From Kineococcus mangrovi (GTDB taxonomy: Bacteria > Actinomycetota > Actinomycetes > Actinomycetales > Kineococcaceae), in assembly GCF_041320705.1 (NCBI RefSeq), contig NZ_JBGGTQ010000001.1, forward strand, positions 124,001 to 188,000: 64,000 nt of DNA, written 5' to 3'. The translations under genes were made by a program, and so were the position numbers. Below, piece by piece: positions 25,288 to 34,272 of the stretch. Each line of letters opens with the position of its first letter. Positions within the stretch are counted from its first letter, which is position 1. Under the pieces are notes generated by a model that searched no databases, was not told the origin of the DNA, and saw nothing but the letters and a program-made list of their open reading frames with translations.

Positions 25288-26217
25288 TCAGACGGCGTGG
25301 CGGCGCCGCAGCCACAGCAGCGCCACCCACGCCGGCGGCACCCGCACCCAGAACGTGAGGGCCCGGTGCAGCAGAGCCGCGGACAGGGCCGCCTCCGCCC
25401 CCAGCCCGCAGGCGACGAGACCCGCGGTGAGGGCGGCCTCGGAGGCCCCGATGCCGCCGGGCACCGGGACGGCCGCCGTGACCGCGGAACTGCCCACGAC
25501 GACGAGGACCAGGAGCAGGAGCGGCGCTTCGCCCCCGACGGCCCGGGCGGAGCACGCCAACGTCGCCGCGAACCCCAGCGGGACGGTCAGGTGGCCGAGC
25601 AGCGCCACCGCCACCCGCCCGGGGTGGGTCAGCACCCGACGCAGCGCCGGCCACTCCGCGCGCACCGGCTCGACCACCCGTCGCACCGACCACCGCCGCA
25701 GCCGCGGGTGCCACCGCACGACCAGCACCGTCACGGTCAGGGCGGCGGCTCCCACCCCCAGGACCGGCCACGGGACGCTCAGAGCCGACGCGGCGGACCG
25801 CCCGGCGCTCAGCAGCGCGGTGAGCACCAGCACGCCGGTCACGACGAAGGACGTCGACTGGACGACGCCGATGGTGGTGACCGCCACTGCGAGCGGCAAC
25901 CCTCGGCGCTGCAGGTAGCGGACCGTGAGGGCCACCCCGCCCGAGCTCGAGGGCGTGACGAGGTTGACGAAGGAGGTGGCCAACCACACCACCACCGTGC
26001 GGGGCACGGGGATCGGCACGGGTGACAGTGCGGTCATCGACGCGACGTTCCCGGCGATCGGCAGCAGGGAGCAGACGGCGGCGGCGAGCACCCAGACCGG
26101 GTCCGCCGACCGCAACCGCTCCCCGAGGTCGGCGGCCTCCAGCCGTCGGGTGAGCACGACGACGGCGACCGCCGTGGCGACGACGAGGACGACCCGCCAC
26201 GCGCGGCGGGCCGTCAC
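25288..26217 (-). CDS. UPF0104 / lysylphosphatidylglycerol synthase-like membrane protein
   Basis: 309 residues with about eight hydrophobic helices. TPSSSGGVALTVRYL and PVPGGIGASEAAL are the two family motifs of the flippase-like (YbhN/AglD) domain found in MprF and in stand-alone proteins. The lysyltransferase half of MprF is absent, so a lipid-translocating or accessory role is the most one can say. GTG 26217 lies eight bases after the stop of the L,D-transpeptidase gene, so the two are probably co-transcribed. Confidence 0.82.
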   Translation of the reverse strand: MTARRAWRVVLVVATAVAVVVLTRRLEAADLGERLRSADPVWVLAAAVCSLLPIAGNVASMTALSPVPIPVPRTVVVWLATSFVNLVTPSSSGGVALTVRYLQRRGLPLAVAVTTIGVVQSTSFVVTGVLVLTALLSAGRSAASALSVPWPVLGVGAAALTVTVLVVRWHPRLRRWSVRRVVEPVRAEWPALRRVLTHPGRVAVALLGHLTVPLGFAATLACSARAVGGEAPLLLLVLVVVGSSAVTAAVPVPGGIGASEAALTAGLVACGLGAEAALSAALLHRALTFWVRVPPAWVALLWLRRRHAV

Positions 26218-26225
26218 CCGCCCCG

Positions 26226-27455
26226 TCAGGCGCGGAGGGCCGAACCCTGCTGCCACTGCGGGTAGGCCTCGTTCCAGACCGTGAAGCCGTTGCCCGGCTC
26301 GATGCCCCGGTCGCTGCCCGTGTAGACGACGACGTCCCCCACCTTGGACTGGTCGAACATCCACTTCGCGTTCTCGGTGCTCATGCCGGTGCAGCCGTGG
26401 CTGACGTTGGCGCGTCCCTGCGACGACACCGACCAGGGTGCCGCGTGGAGGAACTCGCCGGAGTTCGTCACGCGCATCGCGTACTCGACGTTGACGTTGT
26501 AGTAGTTCGGGTCGTCCTGCCCGATGCCCGTGGTCTCGGAGTCCATCTGCCGTGAGGCCTCCAGGCTCATGATGACCTTCGTCCCGCTGCGGGTCACGAA
26601 CTTCCCCCCGTGGCCGGGCTGACCGAGCGTGACGGGGATGGTCTTGAGGACCTCACCGTCGCGGGTCACCGTGAGGGTGTGGGCGGCGATGTCGACGGTG
26701 CTGACCATGGCCGACCCGATGGTGAAGTCGATGTCGCGGGTCTTCCCCCACACCCCCGGGGCCACCTCGATGGACCCCAGGTCGACGTCCAGGTGGACCG
26801 CCGAGCGGGCGGGCCAGTACTGCTCGGGCCGGTACTCGACCTTGGTGTCGGACTGCCAGCTCCACGACCCCGGGACGGGTGTCGGCGTCACGGTGACGTG
26901 GAGGTTCTCCTCGACGAGACGGCGCCGGTCGTCGGCGACGGGTGAGTCGAAGGTGACGATGATCGGCATCCCCACGCCCACCTCCTTGCCGGACAGCGGG
27001 GCGACGGCCGGGAAGGCCGTCTCCGCCGGCGTCAGCGTGGTGAGGGTGCTGTCGTGGGCGACGGCGTCCCCCGGCGCCCCCTGCGCCACGGCGTGGACGG
27101 CGTAGGCGGAGCCGACGGCGAGGGGCCCCTGCGAGGTCCACGTCGTCCCGGCCGCGTCGAGGGCACCGGCCAGGGGCGCACCGTCGGGACCGGTCACGGT
27201 GACGTCCGTGAGCGTGCCGTGGGCGACCGAGACGGTGACGGGAGCGTCCGGGCGGACGTCGACGGCCGCGTCCGCGGGGGTCACGGTGAAGCTCGGCGGC
27301 GTCGCCGTCGGTGATGCCGACCGCGTCGCCGTCGGCCCTGCGGCCGCGCCGGTGTCGGACTGGCAGGCCGCGGCCGTCGGGACCGCGGCGGCCGCCAGCA
27401 GCGCACCGACGAGCGTGCGTCGACGCACGGACGTGGACTGACCAGGACTCTTCAT
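26226..27455 (-). CDS. L,D-transpeptidase (YkuD) with Ig-like domains, exported
   Basis: 409 residues. The N-terminus has a basic stretch, a hydrophobic helix and a possible lipobox (TAAAC, weak because -3 is Ala). Two Ig-like beta domains (about 55-150 and 155-265) precede the YkuD domain. The catalytic motif is SHGCTGM with Cys nucleophile, the upstream HAAPWSV holds the usual His. The enzyme makes 3-3 crosslinks in peptidoglycan, the role of LdtMt2-type proteins in mycobacteria. ATG 27455 is chosen because it is followed at once by the signal sequence. Confidence 0.92.
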   Translation of the reverse strand: MKSPGQSTSVRRRTLVGALLAAAAVPTAAACQSDTGAAAGPTATRSASPTATPPSFTVTPADAAVDVRPDAPVTVSVAHGTLTDVTVTGPDGAPLAGALDAAGTTWTSQGPLAVGSAYAVHAVAQGAPGDAVAHDSTLTTLTPAETAFPAVAPLSGKEVGVGMPIIVTFDSPVADDRRRLVEENLHVTVTPTPVPGSWSWQSDTKVEYRPEQYWPARSAVHLDVDLGSIEVAPGVWGKTRDIDFTIGSAMVSTVDIAAHTLTVTRDGEVLKTIPVTLGQPGHGGKFVTRSGTKVIMSLEASRQMDSETTGIGQDDPNYYNVNVEYAMRVTNSGEFLHAAPWSVSSQGRANVSHGCTGMSTENAKWMFDQSKVGDVVVYTGSDRGIEPGNGFTVWNEAYPQWQQGSALRA

Positions 27456-27579
27456 GACAGACGTGTTCTCCCCCGGGCTCGACGGCCCTCTCGTGCTTCC
27501 CCCACCGACCATGCTCGCACCTCGGCGGCCGCTCTCACGGGATGGGACGCCGCGCGCCCCCCGTCACGTTGCACGCACC

Positions 27580-27599
27580 GTGTCACAGATCCGTGACAC
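27580..27599. promoter_or_regulatory. Inverted repeat upstream of the L,D-transpeptidase gene
   Basis: GTGTCAC-AGATCC-GTGACAC, a perfect 7-bp dyad, lies 125 bases before the transpeptidase start. It may be an operator for a dimeric regulator. The half-sites GTCAC and GTGAC six bases apart resemble the spacing of MtrA-type sites but the match is loose. Confidence 0.4.
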
Positions 27600-27614
27600 G
27601 ACCCGGAACGCGCG

Positions 27615-27646
27615 AGGGCCCCGCACCGACGACGGTGCGGGGCCCT
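27615..27646 (-). terminator. Terminator of the ctaC-ctaD-ctaF operon
   Basis: A perfect 13-bp stem (AGGGCCCCGCACC and complement) with loop GACGAC, 14 bases past the ctaF stop on the minus strand. Confidence 0.85.
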
Positions 27647-27659
27647 GCGGACGACGAGC

Positions 27660-28061
27660 TCAGTGGGCGTGCTCGCCCTTGTAGTACTCGAACACCCAGC
27701 CGACGATCATCGGCACGGTGATCACGACGCCGATGAGCCACAGCCACCAGCCGACGGCCACCCCGAAGAAGGTGATCGCGCCGCCGAGGGCGAGGTAGAG
27801 CGGCCACCACGAGTGCGGGGAGAAGAAGCCCTGCTCCCCGGCGCCCTCGGAGATGTCGGCCCGGGGGTTGTCCTCGGGGCGGTCGTCGATGCGGCGCGCG
27901 GTGATCGTGAGGTAGGTGCCGACGAGGAGGGCCAGACCGCCGGTGAGCAGGAGGGCGATGAAGCCCACCCACTCGTCCCAGCGGGTGAGCATCCCGTAGA
28001 CGAAGGCGACGGGGAGGAAGAACAGGATCCCGCCGGAGAACAGCCAGGTTTCAGGCTTCAT
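27660..28061 (-). CDS. ctaF: Cytochrome c oxidase subunit IV (actinobacterial type)
   Basis: 133 residues with four hydrophobic helices, starting MKPETWLFSGGILFFLPVAF, and the segment SPHSWWPLYLALGGAI characteristic of the actinobacterial small subunit. It stabilises the aa3 oxidase. Three bases separate it from ctaD. Confidence 0.94.
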   Translation of the reverse strand: MKPETWLFSGGILFFLPVAFVYGMLTRWDEWVGFIALLLTGGLALLVGTYLTITARRIDDRPEDNPRADISEGAGEQGFFSPHSWWPLYLALGGAITFFGVAVGWWLWLIGVVITVPMIVGWVFEYYKGEHAH

Positions 28062-28064
28062 CGG

Positions 28065-29831
28065 TCAGCGCCCTCCGTGGACGTCTTCGCGGCCACGACG
28101 GTCGGAGCCGCCGTACACCGCATCGAGCAGGTTCCCGCCACCGTCGTGGTCGTCGTGCGCGGCGACCTCGGGGTGGTGCAGGTCGAACGCCGGACGCTCG
28201 GAGCGGATGCGCGGCAGCGACGTGAAGTTGTGCCGCGGCGGGGGGCAGGAGGTCGCCCACTCGAGGGAGGCGCCGTAGCCCCACGGGTCGTCCACGGTGA
28301 CCTTCTCGCCGAAGCGGGCGGTCCGGTAGACGTTCCAGAGGAAGGGCAGGAAGGACAGGCCCAGGACGAACGACCCGATCGTGGAGATCTGGTTCATCGT
28401 CTCGAAGCCCTCCCCCACGAGGTAGTCGGCGTAGCGGCGCGGCATCCCGGCCGCCCCCAGCCAGTGCTGGATGAGGAACGTGGTGTGGAAGCCGACGAAC
28501 AGCAGCCAGAAGTGCAGCTTGCCCCAGCCCTCGTGCAGCATCTTGCCGGTCAGCTTGGGCCACCAGAAGTAGAAGCCCGCGAACATCGCGAACACGACCG
28601 TGCCGAAGACGACGTAGTGGAAGTGCGCCACCACGAAGTAGGAGTCGGACAGCTGGAAGTCCAGCGGCGGGGCGGACAGGATCACGCCGGTCAGACCGCC
28701 GAAGAGGAACGTCACGAGGAAGCCGACCGCCCACAGCATCGGAGTGTCGAAGGTCAGCGACCCGCGCCACATCGTCCCGATCCAGTTGAAGAACTTCACG
28801 CCCGTGGGGACGGCGATGAGCATCGTCATGAAGGCGAAGAAGGGCAGCAGGACCTTGCCCGTGACGTACATGTGGTGGGCCCACACGGTCACCGAGAGGC
28901 CGGCGATGGAGATCGTCGCGAAGACGAGGCCCTTGTAGCCGAAGACCGGTTTGCGGCTGAAGACCGGGAAGATCTCGGTCACGATGCCGAAGAACGGCAG
29001 CGCGATGATGTAGACCTCCGGGTGGCCGAAGAACCAGAACAGGTGCTGCCACAGGATCGGCCCGCCGTTGGCGGCCTCGAAGACGTGGGCGCCCATGATG
29101 CGGTCCGCCGCCAGGGCCAGCAGCGCGGCCGCCAGCACCGGGAACGCCATGAGGATCAGGACGCTCGTGATGAGCGTGTTCCAGGTGAAGATCGGCATCC
29201 GGAACATCGTCATGCCGGGAGCGCGCATGCAGATGATCGTGGTGATGAAGTTGACCGCACCGAGGATGGTGCCGAACCCGGCGAACGCCAGGCCCATGAC
29301 CCACAGGTTGCCGCCCAGCCCCGGGGAGTGGACGACGTCGCTCAGCGGTGCGTAGGCGAACCAGCCGAAGCTCGCCGCCCCGCCGGGGGTGACGAAGCCC
29401 GCGGCGGCGATGAGGCCGCCGAAGAGGAACAGCCAGTAGGCGAACATGTTCAGCCGCGGGAACGCCACGTCGGGCGCACCGATCTGCAGCGGCATGATCG
29501 CGTTCGCGAAGGCCGAGAAGAGCGGGGTCGCGAACAGCAGCAGCATCACCGTGCCGTGCATGGTGAACGCCTGGTTGTACTCGTTCTTGGTGGCGAACAC
29601 CTGCATGCCGGGCTCGAAGAGCTCGGCGCGGATGAGCAGCGCCATGATCCCGCCGAGCAGGAACCAGATGAACGAGGTGATGAAGTACAGGTTGCCGATG
29701 ACCTTGTGGTCGGTGCTGGACAACCAGTTGGCGATGACGCGACCGCGGGAGCGCGGGACGACCGCACCCAGCGGCTGGCGCGAGGTGACGCGCGCCGCCG
29801 CGCCGGGCAGGTCGAGGCTCTCAGCAGCCAT
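28065..29831 (-). CDS. ctaD: Cytochrome c oxidase subunit I
   Basis: 588 residues, twelve helices. Haem-copper residues are visible: the low-spin ligand in [12 protein letters not shown], the CuB region [14 protein letters not shown] with the His-Tyr crosslink pair, the AHHMY dihistidine, and FVVAHFHYV with the two haem-ligand histidines. It reduces oxygen to water and pumps protons. The C-terminal 40 residues are His/Asp-rich ([10 protein letters not shown]). ATG 29831 overlaps the ctaC stop. In mycobacteria ctaD is elsewhere; here it is between ctaC and ctaF. Confidence 0.98.
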   Translation of the reverse strand: MAAESLDLPGAAARVTSRQPLGAVVPRSRGRVIANWLSSTDHKVIGNLYFITSFIWFLLGGIMALLIRAELFEPGMQVFATKNEYNQAFTMHGTVMLLLFATPLFSAFANAIMPLQIGAPDVAFPRLNMFAYWLFLFGGLIAAAGFVTPGGAASFGWFAYAPLSDVVHSPGLGGNLWVMGLAFAGFGTILGAVNFITTIICMRAPGMTMFRMPIFTWNTLITSVLILMAFPVLAAALLALAADRIMGAHVFEAANGGPILWQHLFWFFGHPEVYIIALPFFGIVTEIFPVFSRKPVFGYKGLVFATISIAGLSVTVWAHHMYVTGKVLLPFFAFMTMLIAVPTGVKFFNWIGTMWRGSLTFDTPMLWAVGFLVTFLFGGLTGVILSAPPLDFQLSDSYFVVAHFHYVVFGTVVFAMFAGFYFWWPKLTGKMLHEGWGKLHFWLLFVGFHTTFLIQHWLGAAGMPRRYADYLVGEGFETMNQISTIGSFVLGLSFLPFLWNVYRTARFGEKVTVDDPWGYGASLEWATSCPPPRHNFTSLPRIRSERPAFDLHHPEVAAHDDHDGGGNLLDAVYGGSDRRGREDVHGGR

Positions 29832-30784
29832 CAGTTCTCCCCCTCGTTCGAGTGGACGGAGTCGGCCTGGACGCCGGCGAGCTCCTCGGCCCCGGCCAGG
29901 GTGGTCGGCAGGGACCCGGTCTGGCCGGCCGCTGCCAGGTCGTCGAGGTGCTGCTGGTACTCCTCGGCCGAGACGACGCGGACGTTGAAGAGCATCTCGG
30001 AGTGGTACTCACCGCACAGCTCGGCGCACTTGCCCTTGAACTCCCCCTCCTTGGTGGGGGTGACCTGGAACTGGTTCGGGCTGCCCGGGATCATGTCCAT
30101 CTTCATGAGGAAGGCGGGGACCCAGAACGAGTGGATGACGTCGCGCGAGTACAGGTCGAACTGGACCGTCTCGTTGACCGGCAGGTACAGCGTCGGTAGG
30201 TCCTCCTCCACGCCGTCGCGACCGGTGAGGTCGGCCTGCCGGCCGGTGTCGTAGACGCCCGGCTGCGCGGACTGGCCGTTGCCCTCGAGGTAGTTGAAGT
30301 CCCAGGACCACTTCTTGCCGACCACCTGGATCGTGACCTCCGGGGTCTCCGAGGTGTCGAGGATGGCCTGCTGGTCGCGGGCGACGTAGTAGAAGAGGAC
30401 GCCGACCATCATGACCGGGACGATCGTGTAGAGGATCTCGATCGGCATGTTGTACCGGACCTGGGGCGGCAGCTCCGGGTCGTTCTTGCGCCGCCGGTAG
30501 GCCACGACGCACCAGATCGTCAGACCCCAGACGAGGACGCCGACGACGAGGGCGGCGATCCAGGACCCGTCCCACAGCTGGGAGATACGGGGGGTCATGT
30601 CGGTGGCCCCGATGCTGGCGTCGGGGAGGAAGAAGTTGCTCGCCGAAGCGTTCGGCCAGTCCCCCGCGCAACCGGTCAGCAGCAGCGCCGCACCCCCGGT
30701 GAGCGCACCGGCGACCAGCGCCTTGGGGGGACGGCGACGACGCGTCGCGCCCGAGTCTCGCGTACCCAACGTCGACCTCTCCAC
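29831..30784 (-). CDS. ctaC: Cytochrome c oxidase subunit II
   Basis: 317 residues. A lipoprotein signal ends LLLTGCAGD, followed by two membrane helices (about 74-96 and 115-137) and the CuA cupredoxin domain. CuA ligands are in [12 protein letters not shown] and [13 protein letters not shown]. It accepts electrons from QcrC. GTG 30784 starts the protein. No recognised -35; a TAGTCT on the minus strand at 30862-30857, overlapping the end of aat, is a weak -10 candidate. The gene heads ctaC-ctaD-ctaF. Confidence 0.97.
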   Translation of the reverse strand: MERSTLGTRDSGATRRRRPPKALVAGALTGGAALLLTGCAGDWPNASASNFFLPDASIGATDMTPRISQLWDGSWIAALVVGVLVWGLTIWCVVAYRRRKNDPELPPQVRYNMPIEILYTIVPVMMVGVLFYYVARDQQAILDTSETPEVTIQVVGKKWSWDFNYLEGNGQSAQPGVYDTGRQADLTGRDGVEEDLPTLYLPVNETVQFDLYSRDVIHSFWVPAFLMKMDMIPGSPNQFQVTPTKEGEFKGKCAELCGEYHSEMLFNVRVVSAEEYQQHLDDLAAAGQTGSLPTTLAGAEELAGVQADSVHSNEGEN

Positions 30785-30859
30785 GTGCGAGCAGTGAACG
30801 GGGACGTTTCGTGCCCCTGACGCGTTGGTCCTGAGCAGAGTCGTCCCTCGGAGGAGAGA

Positions 30860-31693
30860 CTACCCCCCGTCGTAGTCGTTCGGCCGATCGGGGCGCGCCG
30901 GGACCGCCGGGCGCAGGGGCCGGGGCACGGGGCGGGCCAGGGCCGTCCGCAGGGCGGCCAGGTACGCGGGTCGCGGCACCTCCCGCACCCCCAGGGTGGC
31001 CAGGTGGTCGGTGCGCCACTGGACGTCCACGAGCCGGCCGTCCACGCCGTCCGACGTCATGACCTCCGCCAGCGCCACCACCGCGGCCTTGGAGGCGTCG
31101 GTGACGCGGTGGAACTTGGACTCGGCCGCGAACAGCCCGCCCAGGCTCAGGCCGTACAGACCGCCGACGAGCTCCCCGCCCCGCCAGACCTCGACCGAGT
31201 GGGCCCAGCCCAGCCGGTGCAGGCGCCCGTAGGCGCGGGCGACCTCCTCGGTGATCCACGCCCCCGGCCGCGCCGGGTCCGCGCACCCGGCGACGACGTC
31301 GTCGAAGGCCGTGTCCAGCCGGACCTCGAAGGTGCGCAGGGACCGCCGCAGGGAGCGGGAGACGTGGACGCGCTCGGGGGCGAGGACACCGCGGGGGTCC
31401 GGGGACCACCAGCCCAGGGGCCCGCGGCCACCGCCGCCCAGGCCCATCGGGAACAGGCCGCGGCGGTAGGCCTCCAGCACGGTCGCCGGCCGCAGGTCGC
31501 CACCGGCCGCGACGAGGTCCTCGCCCGCCTCCGCCGCGACGTCGCCGAAGGCGAAGCGGGACCCGCCCACCTCGAAGCGCTCCCGGCCGACCGGCTCGCG
31601 GGGCGGGGGCGCGGCCCAGACGCGAGCGGCCCCCGTCCCCGGGGTGGGGGCGGGGGCCGGCCGGCCGGTCGCGGGATCAGCTGAAGGAGTCAC
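30860..31693 (-). CDS. aat: Leucyl/phenylalanyl-tRNA-protein transferase
   Basis: 277 residues. AYRRGLFPMG, WWSPDPRGVL, WITEEVARAYGRLH, GGLYGLSLGGLFAAESKF and VDVQWRTDHLATLG are the conserved blocks. The enzyme adds Leu or Phe to N-terminal Lys or Arg and so marks proteins for ClpS/ClpAP. The N-terminal 45 residues are Pro/Ala-rich. GTG 31693 overlaps the upstream erpA gene by 17 bases; a start within the low-complexity region is possible. Confidence 0.94.
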   Translation of the reverse strand: MTPSADPATGRPAPAPTPGTGAARVWAAPPPREPVGRERFEVGGSRFAFGDVAAEAGEDLVAAGGDLRPATVLEAYRRGLFPMGLGGGGRGPLGWWSPDPRGVLAPERVHVSRSLRRSLRTFEVRLDTAFDDVVAGCADPARPGAWITEEVARAYGRLHRLGWAHSVEVWRGGELVGGLYGLSLGGLFAAESKFHRVTDASKAAVVALAEVMTSDGVDGRLVDVQWRTDHLATLGVREVPRPAYLAALRTALARPVPRPLRPAVPARPDRPNDYDGG

Positions 31694-32054
31694 CGCAGGC
31701 GCAGCTGCTCCCGGCGTTGGGGTTGTCGATGGTGAACCCCTGCTTCTCGATGGTGTCGGCGAAGTCGATCGTCGCGCCGTCGAGGTAGGGACCGCTCATC
31801 TTGTCCACCACGACCTCGACCCCGTCGAAGTCGCGCACGGCGTCCCCGTCGAGGTTCCGCTCGTCGAAGTAGAGCTGGTAGATGAGGCCGGAGCAGCCGC
31901 CGGGCTGCACGGCGATGCGCAGCCGCAGGTCGTCGCGGCCCTCCTGCTCGAGCAGGGTGCGCACCTTGGTCGCGGCCACGTCGGTCAGCAGGACCCCGTG
32001 GGTCGCCACCGCGTCGGCGGTCGTCGTCGCGGTGGTGTCGCTGGTGGTGGTCAT
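31677..32054 (-). CDS. erpA: Iron-sulfur cluster insertion protein, HesB/IscA family
   Basis: 125 residues of A-type Fe-S carrier. The three conserved cysteines are in QPGGCSGLIYQL and SSCACGDSF. It passes clusters to apoproteins such as the Rieske subunit or LipA, both encoded in this window. I start at ATG 32054 (nine bases after GGAG); ATG 32060 is only three bases from it. The Thr-rich first 20 residues are not conserved in the family. Confidence 0.93.
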   Translation of the reverse strand: MTTTSDTTATTTADAVATHGVLLTDVAATKVRTLLEQEGRDDLRLRIAVQPGGCSGLIYQLYFDERNLDGDAVRDFDGVEVVVDKMSGPYLDGATIDFADTIEKQGFTIDNPNAGSSCACGDSFS

Positions 32055-32161
32055 GAGCATCGTCTCCGGTAGCGCTCGCGGCGGGCTGTCGGTGGTGGCA
32101 ACCGCCGGGGCGGTCGCCGTGTTCCCGACCACCCCGTTCCCGACGGTCGGACCCGACCAGG

Positions 32162-33613
32162 CTACGCCCGCCGGGCGCTCAACCCGTCGAGCAGCAGGAC
32201 CTCGCCGAGGCAGACCTTCGCGAAGTCCCCCAGGTGCAGGGACTCGTCGGCGCCGTGGGCGCGCGAGTCCGGGTCCTCCACGCCCGTCACGAGGATCGCG
32301 GCCTGCGGGTAGACCGCCGACAGGTCGGCGATGAAGGGGATCGACCCGCCCATGCCCATCTCGACGGCGGGGACGCCGAAGGCGGCCGCGAACGCCTCCC
32401 GGGCGACCGCGTGCGCCGGCACGGAGGTGTCGGCGGAGAACGCCTGGCCCTCCTCGCCGTCCTCGACGCGCACGCGCGCGCCGAACGGGGCGTTGGCCAG
32501 CAGGTGCCGGCGCAGCGCCGTCGCGGCCACCGAGGGGTCCTGGCCCGGGGCGATCCGCATGCTGACCTTGGCGCGGGCCGAGGGGACGAGGGTGTTGCTC
32601 GCCCGGTCCACGGGCGTGGCGTCCAGCCCGATGACGGCGATGGCCGGCTTGGTCCACAGGCGGTCGGCCACCGTGCCCGTCCCCGCGAGCCGGACCTCCG
32701 GCAGCACCCCGGCGTCGGCGCGGAAGGTGGCCTCGTCGAGGTCGACGACGGGCGCGGCGGAGGCGTGCAGGCCGTCGACGGCGACGTCCCCGTTCTCGTC
32801 GTGCAGGGTCGCCAGCAGCCGCGCCAGGCACGTGAGCGCGTCCAGCACCGGGCCGCCGTTGACCCCCGAGTGCACGGCGTGGGAGAGGACGTCCACGGTC
32901 ACGTCGCAGTCGACCAGGCCGCGCAGCGTCGTCGTGATCGCCGGGACGCCCACCCGCCAGTTGCCCGAGTCCGCCACGACGATGACGTCGGCCGCCAGGG
33001 CCTGCCGGTGCTGGTCGAGGAAGGCGGCGAAGGTCGGGGAGCCGATCTCCTCCTCGCCCTCGACGAAGACCGTCACCCCGACGCCCTCGTCCGGCCCCCA
33101 CGTCGGCAGCAGCGTCCGCAGCGCGTGCACGTGGGCCATGACCCCGGCCTTGTCGTCCGCGGCACCGCGGCCGTAGAGGCGGCCGCCGCGCTCGACCGGC
33201 TCGAACGGCGGGCTGGACCAGTCGGCGTCCCGGCCGGGCGGCTGCACGTCGTGGTGGGCGTAGAGCAGGACGGTCGGCGCCCCGGCCGGGGCGGGGCGGT
33301 GGGCGATGACCGCGGGGTGGGACTCGAGGTCGCCCCCACCCGGACCGGCCCCGGCGGCGCGCGCCGTGACGACGTCCACCCGCGGCACCCCGGCTCCGCG
33401 CAGGAGCTCGGCGACGGCGGCGGCGCTGGTGTGCACGTGGGCGGCGTCGAAGGCGCGGGCGGACACGCTCGGCACGCGGACCAGCGCCTCCAGGTCCGCC
33501 CGGGTCGCGGCGTCCTGGGCGGCCGAGGCGGCGCGCAGGCGGCCCGTCCGGTCGGCGGGGACGGGGGCGGACGCGGCGGTGGACTGGCCGGCGGGGGCCG
33601 TGGGATCGCTCAC
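32162..33613 (-). CDS. M20 family dipeptidase/metallopeptidase
   Basis: 483 residues. Zinc ligands and catalytic residues of the M20 clan are present: YAHHDVQP, GRGAADDKAG, EGEEEIGSP, and the late GADESLHL. The lid domain contains SHAVHSGVNGG. Family members hydrolyse dipeptides or acylated amino acids in the cytoplasm; this subgroup is usually called dipeptidase. GTG 33613 is chosen because TAGCGT lies seven bases upstream; an ATG at 33631 would add six residues and overlap that element. Confidence 0.9.
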   Translation of the reverse strand: MSDPTAPAGQSTAASAPVPADRTGRLRAASAAQDAATRADLEALVRVPSVSARAFDAAHVHTSAAAVAELLRGAGVPRVDVVTARAAGAGPGGGDLESHPAVIAHRPAPAGAPTVLLYAHHDVQPPGRDADWSSPPFEPVERGGRLYGRGAADDKAGVMAHVHALRTLLPTWGPDEGVGVTVFVEGEEEIGSPTFAAFLDQHRQALAADVIVVADSGNWRVGVPAITTTLRGLVDCDVTVDVLSHAVHSGVNGGPVLDALTCLARLLATLHDENGDVAVDGLHASAAPVVDLDEATFRADAGVLPEVRLAGTGTVADRLWTKPAIAVIGLDATPVDRASNTLVPSARAKVSMRIAPGQDPSVAATALRRHLLANAPFGARVRVEDGEEGQAFSADTSVPAHAVAREAFAAAFGVPAVEMGMGGSIPFIADLSAVYPQAAILVTGVEDPDSRAHGADESLHLGDFAKVCLGEVLLLDGLSARRA

Positions 33614-33620
33614 CCCGGCG

Positions 33621-33626
33621 ACGCTA
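33621..33626 (-). promoter_or_regulatory. -10 element (TAGCGT) for the M20 peptidase gene, leaderless type
   Basis: Minus-strand TAGCGT, seven bases before GTG 33613. With the element at 33658 it forms a compact divergent promoter pair. Confidence 0.5.
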
Positions 33627-33657
33627 CACATCCGGGTCCGGGCCGTTCCCGGTGACG

Positions 33658-33663
33658 TACCCT
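33658..33663 (+). promoter_or_regulatory. -10 element (TACCCT) for the DUF3043 gene, leaderless type
   Basis: TACCCT, six bases before GTG 33670. Confidence 0.5.
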
Positions 33664-33669
33664 TCACCT

Positions 33670-34263
33670 GTGTTCGGACGCTCGAAGGACAAGACGGCCC
33701 CCGCGGTGGAGCATCGTCCCGCCGTCGAGCTGACGAAGGTCGGCGGCAAGGGCCGCCCGACCCCCAGGCGCAGCGAGGCGCAGGCCCGCAACCAGCGCCC
33801 GCTCGTGCCGACCGACCGCAAGGCGGCCCAGAAGGCGAGCCGCGAGGTCCAGCGCGAGCAGCGCGCCAAGATGCAGGCCGCCCTGCTGACCGGCGACGAG
33901 CGCTACCTGCCGGTCCGCGACCGCGGCCCGCAGAAGCGCTTCGTCCGCGACGTCGTCGACGCCCGCCGCAACGTGGGCGAGTACTTCCTCATCATCGCGG
34001 GGATCTCGCTGGTCCTGTCGATGGTCGCCACCCCGCTGGGGTCCACGACGCTCGTGCTCGGCACCACCCTGCTGATCTACGCGATGCTCGCGATCGTCGT
34101 CGTCGACAGCGTCCTGCTGGGCCGCAGGGTCAAGCGCGCCGTCGCCGCGAAGTTCGACGAGCCCGAGCGCGGCCTGGTCTCCTACGGGGTGACCCGCGCC
34201 CTGCAGATCCGTCGCATGCGCCGCCCGGTCCCGATGGTGGCCCGCGGCGCCCACCCCGCCTGA
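33670..34263 (+). CDS. DUF3043 membrane protein
   Basis: 197 residues. A very basic N-terminal half (VGGKGRPTPRRSEAQARNQ, then KAAQKASREVQREQRAK) is followed by RNVGEYFLIIAG and two membrane helices (about 105-125 and 130-150) and a basic end. This is the actinobacterial DUF3043 pattern; its function is unknown. Start GTG 33670 fits the promoter spacing. The mycobacterial homologue also lies in the ctaC-cobT interval. Confidence 0.8.
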   Translation: MFGRSKDKTAPAVEHRPAVELTKVGGKGRPTPRRSEAQARNQRPLVPTDRKAAQKASREVQREQRAKMQAALLTGDERYLPVRDRGPQKRFVRDVVDARRNVGEYFLIIAGISLVLSMVATPLGSTTLVLGTTLLIYAMLAIVVVDSVLLGRRVKRAVAAKFDEPERGLVSYGVTRALQIRRMRRPVPMVARGAHPA

Positions 34264-34272
34264 GCCCGTGCC

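Noticed and set aside
27456-27659. A c-di-AMP riboswitch before the L,D-transpeptidase gene
   Set aside because: Such elements precede some actinobacterial wall genes, but I see only a simple dyad and no matching conserved core.
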